Below are positions 8,082-16,873 of a stretch of 64,000 bases of DNA, piece after piece (positions within the stretch are counted from its first letter, which is position 1; each line of letters opens with the position of its first letter). The position numbers were made by a program, and so were the translations under genes. The notes beneath the pieces are model-generated. The model did no database searches. It was not told the origin of the DNA and worked only from the letters and a program-made list of their open reading frames with translations. This DNA is from Anaerolineaceae bacterium UBA5404 (GTDB taxonomy: Bacteria; Chloroflexota; Anaerolineae; Anaerolineales; Anaerolineaceae), in assembly GCA_002409625.1 (NCBI GenBank), contig DHNY01000014.1, positions 6,807 to 70,806 on the forward strand, given 5' to 3'.

Positions 8082-8921
8082 TTAATAGTTCTTTTGGCAA
8101 TAGGCACAGTAATGCGTACCGCGTTGACCAATCACCGTACGTTGAATAGGCTGGCCACAGCGTGGGCAGGGATTATCGGTTTGTTGATAGACCTGAAAGT
8201 AGTTTTGGAACCCGCCGCCTTTGTAAGCCCAATCAATGCTGGCACCGTTATGTTCAATGCCCAGGCGTAGCACCTTTCGGATGGCTCTTAGTAGACGGTT
8301 GGCGTCTTCTTCTGTAAGCGTGTTTGAGAGGCGCTTGGGATGAAGCTGGGCTTGAAACAATGCTTCGTCGGTATAAATATTCCCCAAACCTGCCAAAAAA
8401 CTCTGGTCCAACAAGAGCGGTTTAAGCTGTCTTTTATGCTTTTTCAGCATTTCAAAAAAGACAGTGCCGGTGAGTTTTGGGTCAAAAGGTTCTGGCCCAA
8501 GTTTGTTCAAAATGGTTTGCGGGTATTGGGTCAGCCATAGCCTGCCAAACTTCCTGGTGTCGTTGAAAGCAAGGTGCCAATGCGACTCGAAATGGAGATA
8601 AACATGGTCATGGGCATAAAAAGGGTATGCCAATGGGATTGCTGTGTTCGCATAGCGCATTTTCAAGTCACCACTCATGCGCAAATGGTAAAGCAAAAAA
8701 GCGTGGTCAAGTTCTAAAATCAGAAACTTGCCACGCCTTGAAATTTTATTTACGGTTTGGTTTTTTATAGCGGACTGAAAGGTCTCAAGTTCAGGTTCCG
8801 CGACTGTTTTCTTCCAAAAAACGCTCGTGCCAACTATCTTTTGCCCGATGAGAGACGGGGTTTGAACATCACCTTTTGCGAGTATTCGCGCGATTGTCTC
8901 AACTTCGGCAAGTTCTGGCAT
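8082..8921 (-). CDS. mutM: formamidopyrimidine-DNA glycosylase
   Basis: Removes 8-oxoguanine and ring-opened purines and nicks the abasic site. The 279-residue protein begins PELAEVETIARIL (catalytic Pro2 and Glu3; the fourth residue of the usual PELPEVET is Ala here). It has the Lys of SRRGKFLILEL, the helix-two-turn-helix region (DQSFLAGLGNIYTDEALF), and a C-terminal zinc finger CPRCGQPI...HYCAYCQ with all four cysteines. Full length for the family. Last gene of the minus-strand operon headed by the B12-binding protein; its ATG overlaps the prs stop codon by one base (TAATG), implying coupled translation. Confidence 0.94.
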   Translation of the reverse strand: MPELAEVETIARILAKGDVQTPSLIGQKIVGTSVFWKKTVAEPELETFQSAIKNQTVNKISRRGKFLILELDHAFLLYHLRMSGDLKMRYANTAIPLAYPFYAHDHVYLHFESHWHLAFNDTRKFGRLWLTQYPQTILNKLGPEPFDPKLTGTVFFEMLKKHKRQLKPLLLDQSFLAGLGNIYTDEALFQAQLHPKRLSNTLTEEDANRLLRAIRKVLRLGIEHNGASIDWAYKGGGFQNYFQVYQQTDNPCPRCGQPIQRTVIGQRGTHYCAYCQKNY

Positions 8922-9910
8922 TATTCGTTAAACATCGCGCCAACGGAGGTGCTTTCGTTGGTGCGTTTAATGACCTCACCCAGTAAGGGTCCAATGCTGA
9001 GCACGGTCAGGCGGTCGCCAAAGGCGGCAATCTGGCTTTCGCTCAGCGGGATGGTGTTGGTGGTGATGAATTGTTTCACTGGCAGGGCTGCCAAACGCTG
9101 TGCTGCGTTGGAGGAAAGCACAGGGTGGATGAAGACCACATAGACATCACGCGCGCCGTTGAGCTTGGCAGTTTCGACTGCTTCGCAAATAGAACCACCG
9201 GTGTCCACTTCGTCGTCGATCAAAATTACATCGCGATGATTGACATCACCAATCAGGTTGAGCGCTTCGGTGTGATCGTGGTTGTCGATGCGACGTTTTT
9301 CGATGAAAGAGAGCGGAATATCCAGCGCCATGGCATAGCGTCTGCCATGTTTGGCAAAACCGAGGTCCGCAGTAAGAATAACCGGGTTGGTAAGTTCCGG
9401 CAGCATATTGGTGAGATAGGGTTTAAGAATGTGGTAGCCAGAAAGCACATCACCGGGGATAGAGAAAAAGCCCTGAATTTGCCCGGCGTGGAGGTCCATG
9501 GTGATATAGCGGTCTGCACCGGCGACTTCCATCATCTCAGCAACCAGTTTGGCGGTGATGGGCACACGCGGTTGGTCCTTGCGGTCGGATCGTCCGTAGC
9601 ACATGTAAGGGAAAACAACGGTAATGCGACCAGCAGAGTCGAGTTTGAGGGTCTGTGCCATGATGAGCAGTTCCATCAAATTGCGATGAACCGGCATGGA
9701 AGTGGTTTGAATGATGTAACAATCTTGTCCTCGGACAGAGGCATGGAGCTTTACGAAAAGGTTTTCGTTTGTGAATTGAATCACATCACGGCCACAAAGT
9801 TCAAGACCAAGATATTCAGCAACTTCCTGTGCCAGCTCCATTGAAGCGGTGCCTGCAAAGAGGCGAATATTACCATATCGCATGCCATGATCTGGCTGTT
9901 GAGATGTCAT
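8921..9910 (-). CDS. prs: ribose-phosphate pyrophosphokinase
   Basis: Makes PRPP from ribose 5-phosphate and ATP for nucleotide, His and Trp synthesis. 329 residues from MTSQQPDHGMRYG. Visible are the ATP loop region FPYMCYGRSDRKDQPRVPIT, the metal/regulatory segment YITMDLHAGQIQGFF, and the PRPP-binding loop VILIDDEVDTGGSI. The start at 9910 is chosen because GGAAGG lies upstream and it clears the end of the GNAT gene by four bases; an upstream in-frame start would overlap that gene. Fifth in the six-gene operon 13270 to 8082. Confidence 0.94.
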   Translation of the reverse strand: MTSQQPDHGMRYGNIRLFAGTASMELAQEVAEYLGLELCGRDVIQFTNENLFVKLHASVRGQDCYIIQTTSMPVHRNLMELLIMAQTLKLDSAGRITVVFPYMCYGRSDRKDQPRVPITAKLVAEMMEVAGADRYITMDLHAGQIQGFFSIPGDVLSGYHILKPYLTNMLPELTNPVILTADLGFAKHGRRYAMALDIPLSFIEKRRIDNHDHTEALNLIGDVNHRDVILIDDEVDTGGSICEAVETAKLNGARDVYVVFIHPVLSSNAAQRLAALPVKQFITTNTIPLSESQIAAFGDRLTVLSIGPLLGEVIKRTNESTSVGAMFNE

Positions 9911-9914
9911 TAAT

Positions 9915-10490
9915 CTAACCTTCCTTTTGTTTCTTTGTAAACCACTCATCCTGCAAAATACTCATCAGGATGATGTCATTATAAAAACCATGCCTAAATT
10001 CGGCTTTGCGGTAACGACCTTCTTCCAGGTAACCGGCTTTGAGGTAACTTTTTCGGGCACGGTGGTTGTTTTCGAGCACACGTAGCCAAATGCGGTGAAA
10101 ATTAAGGTCTTCAAACCCAAATTTGAGCAAAATGCGCATAGCTTCTGTGCCAAAACCTTGGTTCCAGTAGTCTTTATCGCCAATAAATATGCCAACTTCC
10201 GCACTGTGATGAATTTTTTCGATAGCCATGAAGGAGCAGGTGCCAATGGGAAGCCATTCTGCAAACCCATCTTCCGGGAGGGCAATATTGACCTCAATCG
10301 TCAAGGGGTGCTCCTCCATTGGAAGTTTTAGCATCGAATCGAACCATTGGGTTTCGGTTTCGAGGCTATATGGAAAAACGTTGCTAAGGTACTCAGTTAC
10401 CTCGGGGTCGTTAATCCATCGCGTAAAAAGCGGAATATCTGATCGCTCGATTGCGCGTAGTCTGACCTTATTGCCGTACAAAATGGGCAT
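9915..10490 (-). CDS. GNAT family N-acetyltransferase, RimJ/RimL type
   Basis: 191 residues beginning MPILYGNKVRLRAIERSDI, the typical opening of RimL-like acetyltransferases. The acetyl-CoA core is VGIFIGDKDYWNQGFGTEAM, then FHRIWLRVLENNHRARKSYLKAGY, the conserved beta4-alpha4 and Asn/Tyr region, and EEGRYRKAEFRHGFYNDIILM at the end. Such enzymes acetylate protein N-termini, aminoglycosides or polyamines; the substrate cannot be inferred. AGGAG precedes the ATG. It sits tightly between aspS (8 bp) and prs (4 bp), so it is co-transcribed with housekeeping genes. Confidence 0.85.
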   Translation of the reverse strand: MPILYGNKVRLRAIERSDIPLFTRWINDPEVTEYLSNVFPYSLETETQWFDSMLKLPMEEHPLTIEVNIALPEDGFAEWLPIGTCSFMAIEKIHHSAEVGIFIGDKDYWNQGFGTEAMRILLKFGFEDLNFHRIWLRVLENNHRARKSYLKAGYLEEGRYRKAEFRHGFYNDIILMSILQDEWFTKKQKEG

Positions 10491-10498
10491 TCTTACTC

Positions 10499-11818
10499 CT
10501 AAGGTTCCAGGCGGTTAGGCCCACGGAATAAGTAGACCGCGTCCCGGATGCTGGGCAGGTTGAGCATGACCATCAGTAGACGGTTGAGTCCGAGTCCCAG
10601 ACCGCCGTGGGGTGGACAACCATAGCGGAAGTAGTTGAGGTAGTTTTGCAAAAGCTCAACACCCAAGCCTTTTTCAATAGCTTGCACTTTGAGCACCTCA
10701 TAGCGGTGTTCACGTTGCGCGCCGGTGGTCAGTTCAAGCCCCTTACCGAGCAGGTCGAAGCTCATGGTGAGCAGAGGCTGGTCTTCAAAGCGCATATGGT
10801 AGAATGCGCGGACGGTGGCAGGCCAATCCTTGACGAAGACAAAGTCGTTGCCGTATTTTTCTTTGACATATTCGCCCAAAGCACGTTCAGCACCGGGATC
10901 CAGGTCACCTTTTTTCTCGGGTGGCAATTTGTAATCCATCTCTTTGAGGATGGCATAGGCTTCAGCCATGGTTAAGCGCGGGAAAGGCGTGGTGGGGACT
11001 TCGATTTCAACATCAAAGACTTCCTTAATCTTGTCACCATGCTTCTCTTTGACTGCTTTATAACTGTATGCCAAGAGTTCTTCCATGACTTTCATGACGT
11101 CTTCATGGCTTTCAATCCATGAAATTTCAAAGTCGATACCGGTGAATTCGGTCATATGGCGTGAGGTAAAGCTAGGATCAGCGCGGAAAACCGGACCAAT
11201 TTCGAAAACTTTTTCAAAGCCGGCAGCTTGGGCCATTTGCTTGAAGAACTGAGGAGATTGCGCCAAAAAGGCATCCCGCTCAAAATAGTCGATGTGAAAG
11301 ACTTCTGCGCCACCTTCGCTGGGCGTGCCCATGATTTTAGGGGAATGAATCTCGATGAATTCATGCTCTACAAAGAATTCGCGCATGGCGTGTTCGAGTG
11401 TGGTCTGAATTTCGAAAATAAGGCGGTTGCGTTCGCGACGCAAATCCAGATAACGCCAATCCTGGCGATAATCCATATCGGGCAGAGTTTCGGCGAAAGG
11501 TTCGAAAGGCAAAGGTAACTCGGCGTTATTGTCCACATGGAGGGTTTCAAGCTGAATTTCAATACCACCCAACTTGACGACTTCGTTTTCAACTACCTTG
11601 CCGGTCAAAGTTAAAGCTGACTCGGTACCGATGTTTGAAATGAGCTCGGCGAGTTCGAGGTTGCCTTTTTTCCAATGCGCAACCTGGGCGAGGCCGGTGT
11701 TGTCACGGATGATAAGAAATTGCATGCTTTTTTGGTCGCGTAATACTTGCAACCAACCTTTTAGTTTGACCGTTTCGCCAATTTTTTGGGGCAGGTCTTT
11801 AATTAATGTTCGTTCCAT
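10499..11818 (-). CDS. aspS: archaeal-type aspartyl-tRNA synthetase (Asp--tRNA(Asp/Asn) ligase)
   Basis: 439 residues, a class IIb synthetase. An N-terminal OB-fold anticodon-binding domain (KLKGWLQVLRDQKSMQFLIIRD, residues 15-100) is followed by the catalytic domain. Motif 2 reads FEIGPVFRADPSFTSRHMTEF. The preceding FLAQSPQFFKQM marks the aspartate enzymes of the archaeal/eukaryotic branch rather than the roughly 590-residue bacterial AspRS with its GAD insert. Motif 3 is GLGLGLNRLLMVML. Enzymes of this type are often non-discriminating, charging tRNA-Asn with Asp for later amidation by GatCAB; this is an inference. GGAG precedes the start. Third gene of the operon. Confidence 0.85.
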   Translation of the reverse strand: MERTLIKDLPQKIGETVKLKGWLQVLRDQKSMQFLIIRDNTGLAQVAHWKKGNLELAELISNIGTESALTLTGKVVENEVVKLGGIEIQLETLHVDNNAELPLPFEPFAETLPDMDYRQDWRYLDLRRERNRLIFEIQTTLEHAMREFFVEHEFIEIHSPKIMGTPSEGGAEVFHIDYFERDAFLAQSPQFFKQMAQAAGFEKVFEIGPVFRADPSFTSRHMTEFTGIDFEISWIESHEDVMKVMEELLAYSYKAVKEKHGDKIKEVFDVEIEVPTTPFPRLTMAEAYAILKEMDYKLPPEKKGDLDPGAERALGEYVKEKYGNDFVFVKDWPATVRAFYHMRFEDQPLLTMSFDLLGKGLELTTGAQREHRYEVLKVQAIEKGLGVELLQNYLNYFRYGCPPHGGLGLGLNRLLMVMLNLPSIRDAVYLFRGPNRLEP

Positions 11819-11834
11819 AGGTCATAACTCCGAT

Positions 11835-12863
11835 TTAATTAGATGTGGTTTTATTATACGCCAGCAATTGCTCAATCGCCTGATGTGGGTGGCATTTTCG
11901 TTGACTGACTTGTTGAATGATGTCTTGAAGAGCATCTTCAGGTACGGATTGACGCCACTGAGTGTAAAGTTTGCTGATAATCAGTTTGCGCAGGGTTTCT
12001 GTAATAGCTGATTGGGCTTTTTCTGCCCATAAACCTGTCTCTTTTAGATACGCGCCATGCTTGAGGATGACATCAACAAGTTCCTGGATGCCTTTCCTAT
12101 CAGATGCAATCGTTTTGAGCACAGGAGGAATCCAAGCTTGTGTAGGCGTTTCCTCTTCATGCTTTTGGGTGATGGTTTCGTGAAGCATGTGTTTGCCAGC
12201 CGCATAGCGCAACGCGCGATAACCCATGGCGATCATGGTTTGCAAGTGTTTAACGCTTTGATCAGCACCCAAATGATCGGCTTTGTTAACCACCAAAACA
12301 TCCGCAATCTCAAGAATGCCGGCTTTGATGCTTTGGATGTCGTCACCCATACCTGGCACATCCACAACGATGGTGGTGTGGGCAAGATTGACGATGTCCA
12401 CTTCACTTTGTCCGGCGCCAACAGTTTCGATGATGATGTATTGGTATCCAGCGGCATCAAAAGCCTGGCTTAGCATCTCTGTTTGGGCTGCCAAACCACC
12501 CAAGGTGCCTCGCGAAGCCATTGAGCGGATGAAAATACCTTTGTCGCCTTGCAGGTCGAGCATGCGCACGCGATCACCAAGAATGGCACCACCGCTAAAG
12601 GGGCTGGTGGGATCCACGGCAATAATGGCAACTTTGGGTTTCTCCGGTAAATCACGCAGATTGCGTGCCAAAGCGTTTACAAGCGTGCTTTTGCCAGAAC
12701 CGGGAGGTCCGGTGATGCCAATTTTGTGCGCTTGACCAGTATATGGAAAGAGTTCTTCTAGTGCTCTTTCACCGGCTGGTGAGGCGGCTTCAATTTGGCT
12801 TAAAATGCGAGAAAGGGCAAGCCTGTTGCCCTTTCTGAGTTCGCTTATTTGCTCAGCGGGCAT
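11835..12863 (-). CDS. meaB: methylmalonyl-CoA mutase-associated GTPase MeaB
   Basis: 342 residues of the MeaB/ArgK G3E-GTPase family, which loads and protects adenosylcobalamin in methylmalonyl-CoA mutase. Walker A is GITGPPGSGKSTLVNAL near residue 50; the metal and switch motifs are VDPTSPFSGGAILGDRVRM and FIRSMASRG; Walker B is IIIETVGAGQSEVDIV; the guanine-specificity motif is VVNKADHLGAD. Only 2 bp separate it from the upstream B12-binding gene, fitting a dedicated chaperone partnership. The large catalytic mutase subunit is not in the window. Confidence 0.93.
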   Translation of the reverse strand: MPAEQISELRKGNRLALSRILSQIEAASPAGERALEELFPYTGQAHKIGITGPPGSGKSTLVNALARNLRDLPEKPKVAIIAVDPTSPFSGGAILGDRVRMLDLQGDKGIFIRSMASRGTLGGLAAQTEMLSQAFDAAGYQYIIIETVGAGQSEVDIVNLAHTTIVVDVPGMGDDIQSIKAGILEIADVLVVNKADHLGADQSVKHLQTMIAMGYRALRYAAGKHMLHETITQKHEEETPTQAWIPPVLKTIASDRKGIQELVDVILKHGAYLKETGLWAEKAQSAITETLRKLIISKLYTQWRQSVPEDALQDIIQQVSQRKCHPHQAIEQLLAYNKTTSN

Positions 12864-12865
12864 GC

Positions 12866-13270
12866 CTATGCCTCAGCCAAGACCGCTTCGCGGATGTCTT
12901 TGCAGACCTCTCTGGTGTCGGTACCAGGTCCATAAACCTTATGCACACCTTGGTCGAGCAAGCCGTTGATGTCATCTTCAGGGATGATGCCCCCAAGGAA
13001 AACAACGACATTATCTTGCCCGTTTTCTTTGAGTTCTTTGATGATTTGAGGTATCAAAGCGTTGTGGGCACCGCTCAAAATAGAAAGACCCACGACATCA
13101 ACGTCTTCTTGCAGGGCGGCTTCGGCGATCATTTCTGGTGTTTGGCGCAAGCCGGTGTAAATGACTTCCATGCCATCATCTCTAAGCGCGCGGGCGACCA
13201 CTTTCGCGCCACGATCATGACCATCAAGGCCGGGTTTGGCAATTAATACGCGAATTTTTTTCTCGGACAT
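12866..13270 (-). CDS. stand-alone cobalamin-binding subunit of methylmalonyl-CoA mutase type
   Basis: 134 residues forming just the B12-binding Rossmann-like domain. The base-off/His-on signature is present: GLDGHDRGAKV (DxHxxG, His ligand to cobalt), then VGLSILSGAH (SxL) and VVFLGGIIPEDD (GG). This equals the C-terminal domain of methylmalonyl-CoA mutase, found as a separate small subunit in several archaea and Chloroflexota. It pairs with a large substrate-binding subunit encoded elsewhere. The start at 13270 (MSEKKI) is six nt after GGAGG; the ATG two codons earlier touches the GGAGG and is unlikely. First gene of the operon ending in mutM. Confidence 0.9.
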   Translation of the reverse strand: MSEKKIRVLIAKPGLDGHDRGAKVVARALRDDGMEVIYTGLRQTPEMIAEAALQEDVDVVGLSILSGAHNALIPQIIKELKENGQDNVVVFLGGIIPEDDINGLLDQGVHKVYGPGTDTREVCKDIREAVLAEA

Positions 13271-13295
13271 TTGCATCCTCCAATTGTTATGCTTC

Positions 13296-13305
13296 CATTA
13301 TAATG
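13296..13305 (-). promoter_or_regulatory. -10 region of the B12/meaB/aspS/prs/mutM operon
   Basis: CATTATAATG is a perfect palindrome. It gives TATAAT on the minus strand (13297-13302), about 26 nt upstream of the 13270 start, and an equally good TATAAT on the plus strand (13299-13304) pointing antisense to the flavin reductase gene. Confidence 0.5.
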
Positions 13306-13328
13306 CAATAAACGCGCTTGGGGCTATT

Positions 13329-13856
13329 CTAGCGATACTTTTCCGTACATAATAGGTTCACTATTTCGCCATAATAAACACGATGGTAGTCTTTTTGTGG
13401 ATAGTTTTTCTCAATGCTGGCATCTATAAAGCGGTTTGGATCAAAATCTGAGGTATAGATTTTTAAACATTCAATGCTCAGTTCAGCCTCAGCGAAACTG
13501 GGCGATGCCACCTTTTGCGCTGCGACAGGGGTGAATTTGGTTTGGGCAAGCTTGTTGCCATCCCGACCCGAATGACTGCCCAGGTAGCTAAGGTCCTTTT
13601 GGTAGTCCTTTGAAAAGGCGGTGAGTGTGAAATCGGGATATTTTTCCATGAATTGGTAGGTATAACGCGTGGGGCGAACCACAACGCTGACGTAAGGCTT
13701 GTTCCACATGGTGCCAATGCTACCCCAACCAATGGTCATGGTGTTAAAGGTGTTGCTTGCGTAATCGCCAGCAGTAAGCAAGAGCCATTGACGGTCGAAA
13801 AGGAAATGCGGTTTGGCGCAAAAATCTTTGGGGTCAATTTGAACTAAGTTAGTCAT
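13329..13856 (-). CDS. flavin reductase family protein (FMN-binding split barrel)
   Basis: 175 residues from MTNLVQIDPKDF. FMN-binding landmarks are WLLLTAGDYASNTFNTMTIG (the flavin phosphate-binding Ser/Thr loop), GSIGTMWNKPYVSVVVRPTRY, and the FTLTAFSKDY strand. These match the DIM6/NTAB flavoprotein group, NAD(P)H:FMN oxidoreductases or FMN-binding proteins. The start at 13856 has GGAGTG upstream; a frame open for a further 71 codons upstream would overlap the divergent gene and its promoter and is not used. Monocistronic as far as can be seen. Confidence 0.82.
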   Translation of the reverse strand: MTNLVQIDPKDFCAKPHFLFDRQWLLLTAGDYASNTFNTMTIGWGSIGTMWNKPYVSVVVRPTRYTYQFMEKYPDFTLTAFSKDYQKDLSYLGSHSGRDGNKLAQTKFTPVAAQKVASPSFAEAELSIECLKIYTSDFDPNRFIDASIEKNYPQKDYHRVYYGEIVNLLCTEKYR

Positions 13857-13910
13857 GTTCACTCCATAAGTTAGGTTTGATAAGAAGTATAACCAATCCG
13901 GCTTAGCGTG

Positions 13911-13916
13911 TATAAT
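13911..13916 (+). promoter_or_regulatory. -10 box of leaderless promoter for the LPG-flippase gene
   Basis: TATAAT, 7 nt before the ATG at 13924. No Shine-Dalgarno is present. Confidence 0.65.
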
Positions 13917-13923
13917 TTTGTCA

Positions 13924-14952
13924 ATGCAAAGCGGAAAAAAAGGTAAGCTGAATACGATCATCCGGTGGCTTGGGACAGCGCTTTCTTTGGGCATTTTGGT
14001 ATGGTTGCTCTCCAAAGTGGGGTGGAAAGAAGCCTGGGAGACCATTAAGCTCTTGGATTGGTGGCGCATTGTGCTTGTGATTGGGCTAGTTTATGTTTCC
14101 AGGTTTGCAACCTATTTTCGTTGGCACGCGCTTTTATCTGTTCAGGATAAGTCCATTGCGGATAAAGAAATCTTAAAACTAACCTTTGTCGGTTTGTTTT
14201 CCAGCAATTTTATGCCGACAACGATTGGTGGTGATGTGTTTAGGTTGGCAGGAGCGGTTCGTTTGGGTGTGGACAGCGCTTTGGCAACCGCCTCATTGAT
14301 TGCGGATCGGATTGTAGGCTTGACCGGCATGACTCTGGTTTTGCCTTTGTCTATCCCTGGTTTTGTTCAATACCTTAAAGACCGCGCGGATTCTTCATCC
14401 AAATTCATGCCTGCAACGCTTTTCGCAAGTATCTTTCCGAATGGTTCCGATGGTCCAAATTCTGTTGACCAAGAACCAAGCGCGGATGAATTGGCGGGAG
14501 ACTCTTTCATCAAAAAAGGGTTGAGAAAACTGAAAAACGGCTGGCAAAAGCTGAAAGAGAACTTTCGCTTTTGGATTAAAAACCCACTTGTTTTGCTCAA
14601 GGCATTGGCTTTTACCCTGGTTCATCAGCTGGCGGTTTATGCCATTATCAGCTTGTTGATCACTGGCATGGGCGAAAAACTTGCTTTTTACCAGGTGGCA
14701 GGGATTTGGAGCCTGACTTATTTCATCACTTTGTTACCGATTTCTGTGAATGGGATAGGTTTGGCAGAGGTTACCATTACCAATCTCTATACCACTCTGG
14801 GAGGCATAAGCCCGGCAACGAGCATTGCACTTGCCATTATTTTGCGCTTGCTGTGGATGATTGGTAGCATACCAGGCGCCTTTTTTATTGGGGATGTTTT
14901 GGCAGGTAAAGAAAAAGCGGACTTAACAGAGGGTGTGGAGAATGAACTTTAA
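13924..14952 (+). CDS. lysylphosphatidylglycerol synthase TM-domain (UPF0104/AglD-like) membrane protein
   Basis: 342 residues, with about eight membrane spans, of the LPG-synthase transmembrane family, which moves or modifies lipids without the cytosolic aminoacyl-transferase domain. Family marks are YVSRFATYFRWHALL, FSSNFMPTTIGGDVFRLAGA (the conserved FxPxxxGGD loop) and TLLPISVNGIGLAEVT. The region SIFPNGSDGPNSVDQEPSAD is a hydrophilic insert between spans. The start at 13924 (MQSGKKGK) follows from the leaderless -10. It overlaps the next membrane-protein gene by 11 bp, so the two are translationally coupled. Confidence 0.8.
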   Translation: MQSGKKGKLNTIIRWLGTALSLGILVWLLSKVGWKEAWETIKLLDWWRIVLVIGLVYVSRFATYFRWHALLSVQDKSIADKEILKLTFVGLFSSNFMPTTIGGDVFRLAGAVRLGVDSALATASLIADRIVGLTGMTLVLPLSIPGFVQYLKDRADSSSKFMPATLFASIFPNGSDGPNSVDQEPSADELAGDSFIKKGLRKLKNGWQKLKENFRFWIKNPLVLLKALAFTLVHQLAVYAIISLLITGMGEKLAFYQVAGIWSLTYFITLLPISVNGIGLAEVTITNLYTTLGGISPATSIALAIILRLLWMIGSIPGAFFIGDVLAGKEKADLTEGVENEL

Positions 14953-16873
14953 AGAAAATAAAGCTTTTATCCAACAATGGTTGCTTTTGCTAGGCGCGAC
15001 GGTTGCCTGGTATTTATACCAAAGTCTTTATACACGCAACATTTGGTTCTTTATGATGGCGGGTGTTGGCGCAGTGGTTTTGCTGGCATTGGTTTTTATC
15101 AGTTTTTATAAACCTAATAAGGACTTGGTTTTATCTTGCAAAGGTAAAACCAACTTGGTATTGGGCTTATGGTTAGGGTTCATTTTGATTGCCACCGTGC
15201 TCTTTTTTAATTTGCCATATGGTTTATTCAATCAAAGCGCGGCAAGGATGGCTATTGCGGTTGGTTTGGCAGGTACTGGCGCGCTGATGATGCAAGCATC
15301 AGGCAGTAAAAAGAGCATTTACCTTGATTTTGCAGTCTTATTACTGGTATCAGGCGTCTTGCATCGTTCCTTGGCCTTCTTGAATGAAATTCAAAGCGGA
15401 CCTTTCTCGCTGGGTTGGTCGGAAGGAAGTCGCTATTACAACGCCTCATTGTTCGCTTCCCAGGCGACTTACGCTCAAAAATTGCCCTTACCGGTTTTGC
15501 ATCCCAGTCGGTATTTGATGCAAGCTGTGCCATTTTGGCTGGGTATACGCGCGATTTTGGCGCATCGCATTTGGCAGGTTTTGCTATGGTTGGGTATGAC
15601 GCTTTGGACTTCGATTGCCTTAGCAAAAAAGCTTAAAGAGGGCTTGAAATTACCCATGCTTTGGCTGACCTTATTTTTCTTTTTGTTCTTTTTTCAAGGC
15701 GCGGTTTATTACCACATGATGGTTTGCGTTTTGATGGTCTTGTACGGCTACCACAAAGATAAACCCTGGCGGACGCTCGTGTTTGTGGTTTTGGCTTCAA
15801 TTTGGGCAGGCATAAGCCGGGTGAACTGGATGCCCTTGCCTGCGCTCCTGGCTGTGGTTTTGTATTTAATCGAGTCACCCATAGAGAAAGGTAAATGGGT
15901 GCGGTATTTGCAATTTCCTGCTGTGTGGGTGGTGTTTGGACTTCTGGCTTCCTGGCTGAGCAAACAGGCTTACATTCGCTGGAGTGGCGAGCCGGCGTAT
16001 GTCTTTGATTCGGCATTTTCATCAGCCTTGTTATGGGAGCGATTGCTTCCCAATAAAACCTTTTTTATTGGCATTTTGCCTGGCATCGTCTTACTTTGTT
16101 TGCCTCTTGCTGTGCTCGTGGTGAGTAAATTGAAAGGGAATTACAAGCGTGTGCATCCCTTGCGCTGGCTCGGATTAGCTGGTGTTTTGCTTGCTTTCCT
16201 GGCTGGTGGCATTGTGGTTAGCGTTAAAATTGGTGGCGGTGGCGACTTGCACAATTTGGATGCCTTTATCTTTTTATGGCTGGTTATTGCTGGCTACATC
16301 CTGGCGGGAAAGCTGGTTCTGGATTCGGAAAGCGAGCGCATCTTGCCGGAGGAAGTGTCTTCTCAAGAGCGGCTTACTACCTTGAAAATCCATCCTTTTT
16401 GGATCGCGATTGCTGTTATTCTGCCAGTCTTTTTTGCTTTTATGCGCGCGGGTACCTGGCAGTTTAAAGCAGATCAAAGCCAAAAAGATGATTTAAAGGC
16501 TATAAAGATGGCACTAAATTCTGATGCTCTAAAAGAGGGTCCAATTCTCTTTATTACCGAACGCCAACTGCTCACTTTTTCAGAAATCGAAGACATCGAA
16601 GTGATTCATGACTATGAAAAGGTGTTTTTGATGGAAATGGCGATGGGGAATAATGAGCACTATTTGCAAGGCTTTTATGAGAAACTTGAAAAGCAAGCCT
16701 TTGCCGCCATCGTTACCGATCCTATTTCAACCGCATTGCAAGACAGGTCGCGTCCTTTTAATGAGGAAAACAATGCCTGGGTCAGAAAAGTTGTTATTCC
16801 AATGCTGGAGCACTACCAGCTTGAACAAGCCTTTCGATCTGATGCTATAAACTTGCTATTGCCTAAACCTTAG
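14942..16873 (+). CDS. large polytopic membrane protein, possibly a glycosyltransferase
   Basis: 643 residues with about a dozen hydrophobic spans up to residue 480, then a soluble C-terminal part of about 130 residues. No family is recognised with confidence. The loop GWSEGSRYYNASLFAS after the third group of spans and the segment GGGDLHNLDAFIFLW near residue 440 stand out as polar motifs between spans. This arrangement is like that of membrane GT-C glycosyltransferases, but the diagnostic acidic motif is not clear. It is co-transcribed with the LPG-flippase gene and converges on a family 2 glycosyltransferase, suggesting a role in envelope glycolipid or polymer assembly. The GTG three codons before the ATG is an alternative start. 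Confidence 0.55.
   Translation: MNFKENKAFIQQWLLLLGATVAWYLYQSLYTRNIWFFMMAGVGAVVLLALVFISFYKPNKDLVLSCKGKTNLVLGLWLGFILIATVLFFNLPYGLFNQSAARMAIAVGLAGTGALMMQASGSKKSIYLDFAVLLLVSGVLHRSLAFLNEIQSGPFSLGWSEGSRYYNASLFASQATYAQKLPLPVLHPSRYLMQAVPFWLGIRAILAHRIWQVLLWLGMTLWTSIALAKKLKEGLKLPMLWLTLFFFLFFFQGAVYYHMMVCVLMVLYGYHKDKPWRTLVFVVLASIWAGISRVNWMPLPALLAVVLYLIESPIEKGKWVRYLQFPAVWVVFGLLASWLSKQAYIRWSGEPAYVFDSAFSSALLWERLLPNKTFFIGILPGIVLLCLPLAVLVVSKLKGNYKRVHPLRWLGLAGVLLAFLAGGIVVSVKIGGGGDLHNLDAFIFLWLVIAGYILAGKLVLDSESERILPEEVSSQERLTTLKIHPFWIAIAVILPVFFAFMRAGTWQFKADQSQKDDLKAIKMALNSDALKEGPILFITERQLLTFSEIEDIEVIHDYEKVFLMEMAMGNNEHYLQGFYEKLEKQAFAAIVTDPISTALQDRSRPFNEENNAWVRKVVIPMLEHYQLEQAFRSDAINLLLPKP

Noticed and set aside
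9071..9844. 257-codon plus-strand frame over prs
   Set aside because: Antisense shadow of the well-conserved prs gene, no start signal.
13857..14069. N-terminal extension of the flavin reductase
   Set aside because: It would cover the divergent gene's leaderless promoter and start; the ATG at 13856 has its own Shine-Dalgarno and fits the family length.
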